From Castellaniella sp035707805 (lineage in GTDB: Bacteria > Pseudomonadota > Gammaproteobacteria > Burkholderiales > Burkholderiaceae_B), in the NCBI GenBank assembly GCA_035707805.1, contig DASSTS010000041.1, positions 1 through 64,000 on the forward strand: 64,000 nucleotides of DNA, read 5' to 3'. The translations under genes and the position numbers were made by a program. Under the pieces are notes generated by a model. The model did no database searches and was not told the DNA's origin. It worked only from the letters and a program-made list of their open reading frames with translations. Positions 44,361 to 53,549 of the stretch are shown piece after piece. How positions within the stretch are numbered: the first letter of the stretch is position 1; each line of letters begins with the position of its first letter.

Positions 44361-45992
44361 ATGCTGCAGGCGCGAGACGATTACCTCCGGACCTGCCAGG
44401 ACTTCTCCTGGTCGATTCCGGAACGCTACAACATCGGCGCCGATGTGTGCGACCGCTGGGCCGATGGCAGCGATCGTCCCGCCCTGCTGGTGGACCGCGG
44501 AGAGGCGCCGCCCGAGCGCTACTCCTTCGACCAGCTGAAACGCTGGTCCGACCAGCTGGCCCTGGCCCTGCGGGCCAGGGGCGTCGGCCCGGGCGACCGG
44601 GTCGGCATCCTGCTGCCCCAGGCGCTGGAGACCGCCCTGTCCCACCTGGCGGTCTACAAGCTCGGCGCCATCGCGGTGCCGCTGTTCACGCTGTTCGGCA
44701 CCGACGCCCTGCAGTATCGCCTGGGCAATTCCGGCGCGCGCGCCCTGGTCACGCACGCCGAAGGCATGGCCAAGATCGCGTCGATCCGCGATTCGCTGCC
44801 GCAGCTGGGCTGCATCCTGGACATCGATGGCGGCCCCCAGGGCGGGGACTCGTTCTGGCAGGCCGTCGAGGCCCAGCAAGGCGTGCCCTTCACGCCGCGG
44901 GACACCGCGGCCGACGACCCGGCGGTGATCATCTACACCTCCGGCACCACCGGCAAGCCCAAGGGCGCGCTGCACGCGCATCGCGTGCTGCTCGGCCACC
45001 TGCCGGGGGTCGAGATTTCCCACAATTTCTTTCCTGACCGCGCCAGCCTCATGTGGACGCCGGCCGACTGGGCCTGGATCGGCGGTCTCATGGACGTGCT
45101 GATGCCGACCTGGCACCACGGCGTGCCCGTGCTCGCGCACCGGTTCGGCAAGTTCGACGCGCGCCAGGCCTGGCAGCTGATGGCCCGACACCAGGTCAGC
45201 CATACCTTCCTGCCGCCCACCGCCCTCAAGATGCTGCGCACCCTGGATGCGCCGCAGCAATACGGCACGCTGCGGCTGGCCTCGGTGGCCAGCGGCGGCG
45301 AGACCCTGGGCGCCGAGCTGATCGAATGGGGCCGCCGCACGCTGGGGGTCACCATCAACGAGTTCTACGGCCAGACGGAATGCAATATGATCGTGTCGTC
45401 CTGCGCGGCGCTGTTCGAACCCCGCGCGGGCGCCATGGGCCGGCCCGTGCCGGGCCATGACGTGCGGATCATCGACGACGCCGGCCAAGTCCTGCCCGAC
45501 GGCGCCGAAGGCCACATCGCCGTGCGCCGTCCCGACCCGGTCATGTTCCTGGAATACTGGGACAATCCGCGCGCCACCGCCGACGCCTTCATCGGCGAGT
45601 TCCTGGTCACGGGCGACCGCGGCATGCGCGATGCCGACGGCTATCTCTGGTTCAAGGGGCGCGGCGACGACGTCATCACCAGCGCGGGCTACCGGATCGG
45701 CCCGGGCCCCATCGAGGACTGCCTGCTCAGCCATCCGGCCGTGCGCCTGGCCGCCGTCATCGGGGTCCCCGATCCCGAGCGCACCGAGATCGTCAAGGCC
45801 TGCATCGTGCTCAAGGAAGGCTACCGGCCCGATGCCGCCCTGGTCGCCGAGATCCAGGATCACGTCCGGCGGCGCGCCGCCGCCCACGAATACCCCCGGC
45901 TGATCGAGTTCATGGACGCGCTGCCCATGACCACCACCGGCAAGGTCATCCGCAAGGCCCTGCGCGACATGCACCGCCCGCCCGCGCCGTAA
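44361..45992 (+). CDS. AMP-forming acyl-CoA synthetase (medium-chain or aromatic acid type)
   Basis: 543 residues of the ANL superfamily. The AMP-binding P-loop is IIYTSGTTGKPKGALHAHR, followed by FYGQTECNM, the hinge region GDRGMRDADGYLWFKGRGDD, and the catalytic Lys in TTTGKVIRKALRDM. It activates a carboxylic acid as acyl-AMP and then acyl-CoA. Overall layout (WSIPERYNIGADVCDRWA at the N-terminus) resembles acetyl/propionyl/medium-chain acid ligases and benzoate-CoA ligase relatives. It is co-transcribed with the upstream binding protein, suggesting capture and activation of the same acid. Confidence 0.9.
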   Translation: MLQARDDYLRTCQDFSWSIPERYNIGADVCDRWADGSDRPALLVDRGEAPPERYSFDQLKRWSDQLALALRARGVGPGDRVGILLPQALETALSHLAVYKLGAIAVPLFTLFGTDALQYRLGNSGARALVTHAEGMAKIASIRDSLPQLGCILDIDGGPQGGDSFWQAVEAQQGVPFTPRDTAADDPAVIIYTSGTTGKPKGALHAHRVLLGHLPGVEISHNFFPDRASLMWTPADWAWIGGLMDVLMPTWHHGVPVLAHRFGKFDARQAWQLMARHQVSHTFLPPTALKMLRTLDAPQQYGTLRLASVASGGETLGAELIEWGRRTLGVTINEFYGQTECNMIVSSCAALFEPRAGAMGRPVPGHDVRIIDDAGQVLPDGAEGHIAVRRPDPVMFLEYWDNPRATADAFIGEFLVTGDRGMRDADGYLWFKGRGDDVITSAGYRIGPGPIEDCLLSHPAVRLAAVIGVPDPERTEIVKACIVLKEGYRPDAALVAEIQDHVRRRAAAHEYPRLIEFMDALPMTTTGKVIRKALRDMHRPPAP

Positions 45993-46017
45993 GGCCCCGG
46001 GCCCGCGCGGCGCCCTG

Positions 46018-46638
46018 TCAGTCCAGCAACAGCCAGAGGCCGATGCCGATGATCAGCGTACCGGCGATGCGGTTCAGCAGCCGCACGTTCGAGCGGCTGG
46101 CCAGCAGGGCGCGGGCGACCGAGCCGCCCAGGGCATAGAGCACCAGGCAGCACAGTTCCATGCTGAGGATGATGGACAGCAGCAGGCTCAGCTGCGGCGC
46201 CACCGGACGTCCGAAATCCAGGAAGGGCGGCAGCAGCGCGATGAAAAACGCCCAGCCCTTGGGATTCGCCACCGCGGTCACGAAACCCTGCAGGATCAAC
46301 TGCCCGCGCCGCGGCGCCGCGGCGCCCTCGATCACGTCGGGGATGGCCAGCGATCCCTTGGAGCGCCACATCTCGACCCCGAGCCAGACCAGATAGGCCC
46401 CGCCGCCCCACTTGAACGCCGTGAACAGCGGCGGATAGCGCAGCAGCACAGTGGCGGCCCCCAGCACCGACGCCACCGCGACCAGCCCCACGCCCGCCAG
46501 TTCGCCCAGCCACATCCACGCGGCCCGCCGCACGCCCACGGTCATGCCCAGGCTGAGGGACAGCACCATGCACATGCCCGGCGTCAGCGACACCAGGAAG
46601 AAAGTGAGCAGGAACAGCGGAAGCGTGGCCGACGTCAT
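46018..46638 (-). CDS. LysE/RhtB-family amino acid exporter
   Basis: 206 residues, six predicted membrane helices. The N-terminal FLVSLTPGMCMVLSLSLGM, with the conserved P-G-P-like TPGMC motif, and AWMWLGELAGVG are typical of RhtB/LysE exporters of amino acids or homoserine lactones. The middle segment GGGAYLVWLGVEMWR is also conserved. It is divergent from dapD. Lysine or homoserine export beside lysine biosynthesis genes is tempting, but substrate cannot be read from sequence. Confidence 0.9.
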   Translation of the reverse strand: MTSATLPLFLLTFFLVSLTPGMCMVLSLSLGMTVGVRRAAWMWLGELAGVGLVAVASVLGAATVLLRYPPLFTAFKWGGGAYLVWLGVEMWRSKGSLAIPDVIEGAAAPRRGQLILQGFVTAVANPKGWAFFIALLPPFLDFGRPVAPQLSLLLSIILSMELCCLVLYALGGSVARALLASRSNVRLLNRIAGTLIIGIGLWLLLD

Positions 46639-46809
46639 GATGCGGTTGCGCCTGGGTCCGGAATCCGCGCGGGGCCGGATGCGAGTGGGAAAGCGTGCTA
46701 GTGTACAGCGCCGCGCGAACGCCGCCTGACAGGCGATTGAAAGTGCCTTGCCTGGCGCGACCGGCGTGCTGGTAAAATTTCCGGTTCGTTTTTTTCAGAG
46801 CCCTATGCC

Positions 46810-47631
46810 ATGCAGACCGCCATCCAGACCTTGATCGAATCCGCCTGGGAAGACCGGGCATCGCTGCGCCCCGGCCAGTTTCCCCCAGACTTGGCCGATG
46901 CGGTCGAACAGGCGATCCACGGCCTGGACGACGGGTCACTGCGGGTCGCCGAGAAGATCGACGGCCAATGGCAGGTGCGCCAGTGGCTCAAAAAGGCCGT
47001 GCTGCTGTCCTTCCGCCTGGCCGACAACCGCGTCATGGGCCAGGCGCCGCAGCAGTACTACGACAAGGTCCCGCTGAAATTCCAGGACTACTCCCCGGCG
47101 GACTTCCAGCAGGGCGGCTTTCGCGTGGTCCCCACGGCCACGGTGCGGCGCGGCGCCTACATCGCGCCCGACGTCGTGCTGATGCCGTCCTACGTGAACA
47201 TCGGCGCCCGCGTGGGCGAAGGCACGATGGTGGACACCTGGGCGACGGTGGGATCCTGCGCGCAGATCGGCAGCCACGTGCACCTGTCGGGCGGCGTGGG
47301 CATCGGCGGGGTGCTGGAACCGCTGCAGGCCGGCCCCACCATCATCGAGGACAACTGCTTCATCGGCGCGCGCTCCGAGATCGTCGAGGGCGTGGTGATC
47401 GAGGAGAACTCGGTCCTGGCGATGGGCGTGTTCATCTCGCAAAGCACGAAGATCTACGACCGCGCCACCGGCGAGATCCACTACGGCCGCGTCCCGGCCG
47501 GCTCCGTCGTGGTGCCGGGTTCGCTGCCCGCCCCGGACGGCAGCCACAGCCTCGCCTGCGCCGTGATCGTCAAGCGCGTGGACGCGCGCACACGCGCCAA
47601 GACCAGCATCAACGACCTGCTCAGGGCCTGA
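46810..47631 (+). CDS. dapD: tetrahydrodipicolinate N-succinyltransferase
   Basis: 273 residues. DapD adds succinyl from succinyl-CoA to tetrahydrodipicolinate in the succinylase branch of lysine/diaminopimelate synthesis. A helical N-terminal domain (1-100) is followed by a left-handed beta-helix of hexapeptide repeats (APDVVLMPSYVNIGARVGEG, IIEDNCFIGARSEIVEGVVI). The active-site region VDTWATVGSCAQIGSHVHLSG is intact. A TAAAAT -10-like hexamer lies about 35 bases upstream with TTGCCT 19 bases before it. dapE follows two bases after the stop. Confidence 0.97.
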   Translation: MQTAIQTLIESAWEDRASLRPGQFPPDLADAVEQAIHGLDDGSLRVAEKIDGQWQVRQWLKKAVLLSFRLADNRVMGQAPQQYYDKVPLKFQDYSPADFQQGGFRVVPTATVRRGAYIAPDVVLMPSYVNIGARVGEGTMVDTWATVGSCAQIGSHVHLSGGVGIGGVLEPLQAGPTIIEDNCFIGARSEIVEGVVIEENSVLAMGVFISQSTKIYDRATGEIHYGRVPAGSVVVPGSLPAPDGSHSLACAVIVKRVDARTRAKTSINDLLRA

Positions 47632-47633
47632 CG

Positions 47634-48767
47634 ATGGCCGACGCCGACGTTCTCGCCCTGACCCGCGCCCTGGTGGCCCGGCCCTCCGTCACGCCCGATG
47701 ACGCCGGCTGCCAGGAACTCCTCGCCGGCCGCCTGCGCCCGCTCGGCTTCGACTGCGAGCCGCTGCCCAGCGGCGCGGTCAGCAACCTGTGGGCGAGGCG
47801 CGGCCGGGAGGCCCCGCTGCTGGTCTTCGCCGGCCATACCGACGTGGTCCCCACCGGCCCGCACGCCGCCTGGCCCAGCCCGCCCTTCGAGCCCGTCGAG
47901 CGCGACGGCCTGCTGGTCGGGCGCGGGGTGGCCGACATGAAGACCTCGCTGGCGGCCTTCGTGGTGGCCGCCGAGGAATTCGTGGCCCGCCATCCGGCGC
48001 ACCGCGGCTCCATCGCCCTGCTGCTGACCTCCGACGAGGAAGGCCCCGCCACCGACGGCACCGTGCACGTCTGCCGCGTGCTGGAAGCCCGGGGCGAGGC
48101 GCCCGACTACTGCATCGTCGGCGAACCGACCTCGTCCGAGGCGCTGGGCGATACCATCAAGAACGGCCGCCGGGGATCCCTCTCGGCCCGCATCACGGTC
48201 CGCGGCATCCAGGGGCACGTCGCCTATCCGCACCTGGCCCGCAACCCCATCCACGAACTTGCCCCCGCGCTGACGATCCTGACCGCGACGCGCTGGGACG
48301 AGGGCAACGAATATTTTCCCCCCACCACCTTCCAGGTCTCCAACCTGCACGCCGGCACCGGCGCGGGCAACGTGATTCCCGGCGAGGCCGTGGTCGACTG
48401 CAATTTCCGCTTTTCCACCGCCAGCGAGCCCGGGCAGCTGCAGGCGCGCGTACGGGGCATCCTGGACGAGCACCGGCTGGACTACGACATCGACTGGACG
48501 CTGAGCGGCCTGCCGTTCCTCACCCCCCAGGGCCCCTTGTGCGCTGCGCTACAATCGGCCATCGCCGAAGAGACCGGCATCCGGGCGGAACTGTCCACCA
48601 CGGGGGGCACGTCCGACGGACGCTTCATCGCCCGCCTCTGCCCCCAGGTCGTCGAATTCGGCCCGCTGAACCGGACCATCCACCAGGTCGGCGAAAGCCT
48701 GCCGCTGGACCAACTGGTTCCCTTGAAGAACATTTACCGCAGGGTTCTCGAAACGCTGCTGCTCTGA
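47634..48767 (+). CDS. dapE: succinyl-diaminopimelate desuccinylase
   Basis: 377 residues, M20 family zinc peptidase fold. DapE hydrolyses N-succinyl-LL-diaminopimelate, a step toward meso-DAP and lysine. Metal ligands are visible: His in FAGHTDVVPTG, bridging Asp in RGVADMKTSLAAF, Glu-Glu in LTSDEEGPATDGT, and His in NRTIHQVGESLPLD near the C-terminus. It starts two bases after dapD and overlaps prmB by one base, giving a dapD-dapE-prmB unit. Confidence 0.96.
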   Translation: MADADVLALTRALVARPSVTPDDAGCQELLAGRLRPLGFDCEPLPSGAVSNLWARRGREAPLLVFAGHTDVVPTGPHAAWPSPPFEPVERDGLLVGRGVADMKTSLAAFVVAAEEFVARHPAHRGSIALLLTSDEEGPATDGTVHVCRVLEARGEAPDYCIVGEPTSSEALGDTIKNGRRGSLSARITVRGIQGHVAYPHLARNPIHELAPALTILTATRWDEGNEYFPPTTFQVSNLHAGTGAGNVIPGEAVVDCNFRFSTASEPGQLQARVRGILDEHRLDYDIDWTLSGLPFLTPQGPLCAALQSAIAEETGIRAELSTTGGTSDGRFIARLCPQVVEFGPLNRTIHQVGESLPLDQLVPLKNIYRRVLETLLL

Positions 48768-49663
48768 TGGCCTCTCCCCATACCGAACTCCTGACGCTGC
48801 GCGACCTGCTGCGCTGGGCCGTCACCCGCTTTCGCGGCGCCAACCTGGTCTTCGGCCACGGCAGCGACAATGCCTGGGACGAGGCGGCCTACCTGCTGCT
48901 GCACGCCCTGCACCTGCCCCTGGACACCCTGGAACCCTTCCTCGACGCCCGGCTGCTGGAACGCGAGCGCCTGCGCTGCGTCGACCTGATCCACGAACGC
49001 GTGGCCAGCCGCAAGCCCGCCGCCTACCTGACGGGCGAGGCCTGGCTGCAGGGCGAGCGATTCCTGGTCGACGAGCGCGTGATCGTGCCGCGCTCGCCCA
49101 TCGCCGAGCTGCTGGCCGAACAGCTCTCGCCCTGGGTCGAGGATCCCGACTCCGTCGGCCGCGTCCTGGACCTGTGCACGGGCTCCGGCTGCCTGGCCAT
49201 CCTGGCGGCGCTGGCCTTCGAGGGCGCACGGGTGGACGCCGTGGACCTGTCCGCCGACGCCCTGGCCGTCGCCCATTCGAACATCGCCCTGCATCAGATG
49301 CAGGACCGGGTCCACGCCCTGCGCAGCGACCTGTACGCCCAGATCCCGGCGGATCACCGCTACGACCTGATCCTGTGCAACCCGCCGTACGTCAACAGCC
49401 AGGCCATGAACGCCCTGCCGCCCGAATACCGCCACGAGCCGCGCCTGGCGCTGGCCGGCGGCGCCGACGGCATGGACCTCGTGCGCCGCATCCTGGCCGG
49501 CGCGCCCGAGCGCCTGACCGAGGACGGCCTGCTGGTGCTGGAAATCGGCCACGAACAGGCGCACTTCCAGGCGGCATTCCCGGACCTGGATCCCGTCTGG
49601 CTCAGCACCGAAACCGCCAGCGACCAGATCCTGCTGCTGCGCCGGTCGCAGCTCGCCTCGTGA
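48767..49663 (+). CDS. prmB: ribosomal protein L3 glutamine N5-methyltransferase
   Basis: 298 residues of the HemK family. PrmB methylates a glutamine in ribosomal protein L3. The SAM-binding motif is VLDLCTGSGCLAI, and the catalytic NPPY motif is LILCNPPYVNSQAMNALPPEY; the latter form with HEPRLAL is closer to PrmB than to PrmC. The ATG shares one base with the dapE stop (TGATG), and the ABC-F GTG start overlaps its end by four bases. Confidence 0.92.
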   Translation: MASPHTELLTLRDLLRWAVTRFRGANLVFGHGSDNAWDEAAYLLLHALHLPLDTLEPFLDARLLERERLRCVDLIHERVASRKPAAYLTGEAWLQGERFLVDERVIVPRSPIAELLAEQLSPWVEDPDSVGRVLDLCTGSGCLAILAALAFEGARVDAVDLSADALAVAHSNIALHQMQDRVHALRSDLYAQIPADHRYDLILCNPPYVNSQAMNALPPEYRHEPRLALAGGADGMDLVRRILAGAPERLTEDGLLVLEIGHEQAHFQAAFPDLDPVWLSTETASDQILLLRRSQLAS

Positions 49664-51570
49664 TCCGGGCCAGCGGCCTGACCCTGCGGCGCGGCGTCAA
49701 GGTCCTGCTCGAAGACGCCGACTTCGTCGTCCATCCCGGCGAACGGGTCGGATTCGTCGGCAAGAACGGCGCCGGCAAATCGTCCCTGTTCGCCCTGCTG
49801 CAGGGGCACATCGACCCCGACGCCGGCGCCGTCGACATCCCCGACTCCTGGCGGCGCGCGAGCGTCGAGCAGATCCTGCACGACACGGACCGCGCCGCCC
49901 GCGAATTCGTCATCGACGGCGACCGCCACCTGCGCGACATCCAGGCCCGCCGCGCCGCGGTGGACCCCGACCAGGGCCAGGCCATCGCCGAACTCGAAGC
50001 CGCCCTGGTGGAGGCCGAAGCCTGGAGCGCCCCTTCCCGCGCCGAACAGCTGCTGGCCGGCCTGGGCTTCGCCCCCGACGAATGGGCGCGGCCCGTGGCG
50101 AGCTTCTCCGGCGGCTGGCAGATGCGCATCGCCCTGGCCCGCGCCCTGATGGCGCCCTCGGACCTGCTGCTGCTCGACGAACCCACCAACCACCTCGACC
50201 TGGACGCCATGCTGTGGCTGGAACGCTGGCTGGCCAGCTACCCCGGCACCGTCCTGCTGATCTCGCACGACACCGAGTTCCTCGATGCCGTCGCCCGCAC
50301 CATCCTGCACTTCGAGCACGGCAAGCTGGTCCGCTACAAAGGCGGCTACGAAGACTTCGTCGAACAGCGCGCCGAGCGCCTGCGCCAGAACCAGCTGGCG
50401 CGCCAGCGCCAGGCCCGCGAAGCCGCGCACCTGCAGTCCTTCATCGACCGGTTCAAGGCCAAGGCCACCAAGGCCAAGCAGGCCCAGAGCCGCGTCAAGG
50501 CCCTGGCCCGCATGCAGACCCTGGCGCCCCTGGCCGTCGAATCCGGCATCGACATCCGCCTGCCCGATCCCGTGCAGACACCCGACGTCCTGCTGCGCCT
50601 GGAAGACGCCACCCTGGGCTACCCCCCCCCCGCCGGCGGCGCGCCCCGACCCATCCTGCAGGACGTCAGCCTCATGGTGCGTGGCGGCAGCCGCATCGGC
50701 ATCCTGGGCGTCAACGGCGCCGGCAAGAGCACCCTGGTCAAGACCCTGGCCCGCGAACTCTCGCCCCTGTCGGGCAGCTACCAGCCCGCCAAAGGACTGG
50801 AGATCGGCTACTTCGCCCAGCAGCAGCTCGACGTCCTCGACCCCGAATCCAGCCCGCTGCAGCATTTCGCGCGCATCGCCCCCGACACCCGCGAACAGGA
50901 ATTGCGCAACATGCTGGGCGGCTTCGGCTTCGGCGGCGACATGGTGAACCAGCCCGTCGCCCCCTTCTCGGGCGGCGAAAAAGCGCGCCTGGCCCTGGCC
51001 CTGATCGTCTGGCGCAAGCCCAACCTGCTGCTGCTCGACGAACCCAGCAACCACCTGGACGTCGACACCCGCGAGGCGCTCGCCCGGGCGCTGGCCGAGT
51101 TCCCCGGCAGCGTCCTGCTGGTCTCGCACGACCGCCACCTGCTGCGCACCACGGTCGACACCTTCTGGATCGTCGCCGACGGCCGCATCCAGCCCTTCGA
51201 CGGCGACCTCGAAGACTACCGCGACTGGCTGCAGCAACGCCAGACCCAGCAGAACCAGGCCAGTCGCACCGCCGCGCCCCCCGAAAAAGACCGCAAGGCC
51301 CAGCGGCGCGAAGACGCCCAGGCCCGCCAGCAACTGGCCGCCCGCCGCAAACCCCTGGAAGCCCGCCTGAAGAAAGTCGAGGCCACCATGGCCCAGGCCC
51401 AGGCCCGTCTGGCCGAACTGGACGCACTGATCGCGGATCCCGCCTTCTACACCGACGCGCACAAGGACACGCGCCCCGCCCTGCTGGCCGAACACGGCGA
51501 ACTCAGCAAGACCCTGCAAGCCGCCGAAGAAACCTGGCTGGACCTCCAGACCGAAATCGAAGCCCTTTGA
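49660..51570 (+). CDS. ABC-F family ATPase (YheS-like)
   Basis: 636 residues from a GTG overlapping the prmB stop (GTGA). There are two ATP-binding cassettes without membrane segments. Walker A motifs are GKNGAGKSSLF and GVNGAGKSTLV, signatures SFSGGWQMRIALARAL and FSGGEKARLALALI, and Walker B-like DLLLLDEPTNHLD and NLLLLDEPSNHLD. A charged linker (FKAKATKAKQAQSRVKAL) joins the cassettes, and a C-terminal coiled coil follows (KPLEARLKKVEATMAQAQARL). ABC-F proteins act on the ribosomal E site. The GYPPPAGG codons near 50622-50631 form a run of ten C residues, and third positions are unusually rich in C across the whole gene. Confidence 0.94.
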   Translation: MIRASGLTLRRGVKVLLEDADFVVHPGERVGFVGKNGAGKSSLFALLQGHIDPDAGAVDIPDSWRRASVEQILHDTDRAAREFVIDGDRHLRDIQARRAAVDPDQGQAIAELEAALVEAEAWSAPSRAEQLLAGLGFAPDEWARPVASFSGGWQMRIALARALMAPSDLLLLDEPTNHLDLDAMLWLERWLASYPGTVLLISHDTEFLDAVARTILHFEHGKLVRYKGGYEDFVEQRAERLRQNQLARQRQAREAAHLQSFIDRFKAKATKAKQAQSRVKALARMQTLAPLAVESGIDIRLPDPVQTPDVLLRLEDATLGYPPPAGGAPRPILQDVSLMVRGGSRIGILGVNGAGKSTLVKTLARELSPLSGSYQPAKGLEIGYFAQQQLDVLDPESSPLQHFARIAPDTREQELRNMLGGFGFGGDMVNQPVAPFSGGEKARLALALIVWRKPNLLLLDEPSNHLDVDTREALARALAEFPGSVLLVSHDRHLLRTTVDTFWIVADGRIQPFDGDLEDYRDWLQQRQTQQNQASRTAAPPEKDRKAQRREDAQARQQLAARRKPLEARLKKVEATMAQAQARLAELDALIADPAFYTDAHKDTRPALLAEHGELSKTLQAAEETWLDLQTEIEAL

Positions 51571-51889
51571 GACGCAGGCACGGCGCCAGTCTCCGTAACT
51601 CGGACGGCACATCGACCGCCCCCTCAACCGCAGCGTCTCCCCAGTCGTCGATCGCCGTGGCCGGGGACGGCGGGACGCTGTTGGAGCCCGCTCCCCCCCC
51701 CCCGGCGCAGCCGCCAGTCCGCGACCTGCGCCCCGCCGCCCCCGGCCACGGCGATGAGCTATCTCAACAAGAAGCCCCGCAAAAACCCATATTCCAAATC
51801 TGAATAATTTAATTCTCTTATAGTCGTTCGCTATGAGAGCCCGGCTCCTTAGAATGAACCCGTCTAAACCCTCGTTCATTCCACCCGCC
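51571..51889 (+). other. intergenic region with a C11 tract and a promoter-proximal hairpin
   Basis: 319 bases without a convincing gene. It holds a run of eleven C (51693-51703), then an A+T-rich patch (near TGAATAATTTAATTC) that probably contains the promoter of the following operon. A stem-loop CTCTTATAG/CTATGAGAG with one G-T pair and a 7-base loop (51815-51839) overlaps a TATAGT hexamer (51819-51824). The hairpin may be an operator or leader structure. Confidence 0.55.
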
Positions 51890-52432
51890 ATGAGCCGCCT
51901 TCCCATCCAGTCCGTCGAAACCGCCCCCGCCGAAGCCCAGGAACGCCTGCGCACCGCCGCCAAAGCCAGCGGCTTCCTGCCCAACCTGCTCGGCGTCCTG
52001 GCCAACTCCCCGACCGCCCTGGAAACCTACCAAGTCGTCGGCGCCATCAACGGCCGCAACAGCCTCACCCCCACCGAACGCGAAATCGTCCAGATCACCG
52101 CCGCCACCTACAACGGCTGCGGCTTCTGCGTCGCCGGCCACACCAAGATCGCCACCCAGAAACTGCAACTGCCCCAGGAATTCGTCGACGCCCTGCGCGG
52201 CACCCGCGCCCTGTCCGACCCCAAACTCAACGCCCTGGCCCGGTTCACCCTGCAAGTCCTGGAACACAAAGCCCAGGTCGACGACCAGGCCCTCGCCGAC
52301 CTGCGCGCCGCCGGCTACACCGACGCTCAGGCCCTGGACGTCGTGCTGGGTGTCAGCCTCGCCACCCTCTGCAACTACGCCAACAACCTGGCCCGCACCC
52401 CCATCAACCCGGAGCTCCAGGCCTACGCCTGA
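51890..52432 (+). CDS. carboxymuconolactone decarboxylase/AhpD-family protein
   Basis: 180 residues from ATG 51890 (MSRLPIQSVETAP). An in-frame ATG at 51833 lies within the leader hairpin and is rejected. The AhpD redox motif is present as NGCGFCVAGHT (Cys-Gly-Phe-Cys followed by His), with LTPTEREIVQITAATYNGC typical of peroxidase-related members. Such proteins reduce peroxides or act as thiol oxidoreductases. It is the first gene of a five-gene operon, 12 bases before the flavoprotein gene; it may detoxify peroxide made by that enzyme, which is inference. Confidence 0.92.
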   Translation: MSRLPIQSVETAPAEAQERLRTAAKASGFLPNLLGVLANSPTALETYQVVGAINGRNSLTPTEREIVQITAATYNGCGFCVAGHTKIATQKLQLPQEFVDALRGTRALSDPKLNALARFTLQVLEHKAQVDDQALADLRAAGYTDAQALDVVLGVSLATLCNYANNLARTPINPELQAYA

Positions 52433-52444
52433 ACGGGGATCCAC

Positions 52445-53548
52445 ATGACAAGCGCTTCCCTGCCCGCCGCCCTGGGCGACGGAATCGACCGACTGATACG
52501 CGACACCCTCGCGCCCCAGGTCGAGGCCATCGACCAGGGCCGCTTTCCGGCGGACTTCATGCACGCCCTGGGCCGCCTGGGCGGATTCGCCGCCGCGCTG
52601 CCCGGTTCGTCCGGCGGACTGGACCTGGACCTGCCCGCGCAGATCGATATCATCGCCCGGGTCGCCCGCACCTGCGGCTCCACCGCCTTCCTCGGCTGGT
52701 GCCAGGCCACCTGCGCCTGGTACCTGCAGCACAGCCAGAACGCCGCCGCCAAAGTGCGCTACCTCGAGCCCGTCGCGCGCGGCGCCCTGCTGGCCGGCAC
52801 GGGCATGTCCAACGCGGTCAAGCACCTCGCCGGAATCGAACGCATCAACCTGCGCGGCCGGCGCGACGGCGCGGGCTACCTCATCAACGGCGCGCTGCCC
52901 TGGGTCTCGAACCTGGGCCCCGACCACCTCGTCATCGTGGCGGCTGCCCTGGATGAAGGCGGCTACGTCATGTTCGTCATCCCGCCGGGCGCCGAGGGCC
53001 TGACCCTGCGGCCCTGCCCGACGTTCTCCGGCATGGAGGGCAGCGGCACCTACGGCGTGCGCCTGAAGGACCTGCACGTGCCGGCCGAAGACGTCCTCGC
53101 CCACCCCGAGCAGTTCGACCATTACGTCAGCCAGTTCAAGCCCGGCTTCCTGCTGATGCAGATCGGCATGGGCGCCGGCCTCGTCCAGGCCAGCCTGGAC
53201 ACCATCCACGCCGCCAACCAGCGGCTGCAGCACGTGAACTGCTACCTGGACGACCAGGAAGACGACCTGGCCGGGGACCTGCAATCCCTGCTGGACGATA
53301 CCTACGCCCTCGCCCGCCAGGGACGCTCGGCGCCGCTGCTGGGCGTGCTGCGCGCCCGGGCCCGGGGCTCGGAACTCAGCCTGCGGGCCACCCAGTCGGC
53401 AGCCCTGCACGCGGGCGCCGCCGGCTACCTGATGAGCAGCCCCGCCCAGCGGCGGCTGCGCGAGGCGCTGTTCGTGGCCATCGTCACCCCCGCCCTCAAG
53501 CACCTGCGCAAGGAAATCCATGCGCTGGAACAACGCCAGGCCGCCTGA
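52445..53548 (+). CDS. acyl-CoA dehydrogenase-fold flavoprotein
   Basis: 367 residues, all three domains of the acyl-CoA dehydrogenase fold: helical N-terminus (LGRLGGFAAALPGSSGGLDL), middle beta domain (LLAGTGMSNAVKHLAGIERI; SGMEGSGTYGVRLKDLHVPAEDVL) and C-terminal helices. It is somewhat shorter than classic enzymes (about 380-400), and the usual catalytic Glu region is not recognisable. It could therefore be a flavin monooxygenase or oxidase of the SfnB/DszC-like branch that sits beside sulfonate-type transporters. It lies 12 bases after the AhpD-like gene and one base before the ABC ATPase gene. Confidence 0.82.
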   Translation: MTSASLPAALGDGIDRLIRDTLAPQVEAIDQGRFPADFMHALGRLGGFAAALPGSSGGLDLDLPAQIDIIARVARTCGSTAFLGWCQATCAWYLQHSQNAAAKVRYLEPVARGALLAGTGMSNAVKHLAGIERINLRGRRDGAGYLINGALPWVSNLGPDHLVIVAAALDEGGYVMFVIPPGAEGLTLRPCPTFSGMEGSGTYGVRLKDLHVPAEDVLAHPEQFDHYVSQFKPGFLLMQIGMGAGLVQASLDTIHAANQRLQHVNCYLDDQEDDLAGDLQSLLDDTYALARQGRSAPLLGVLRARARGSELSLRATQSAALHAGAAGYLMSSPAQRRLREALFVAIVTPALKHLRKEIHALEQRQAA

Positions 53549-53549
53549 G

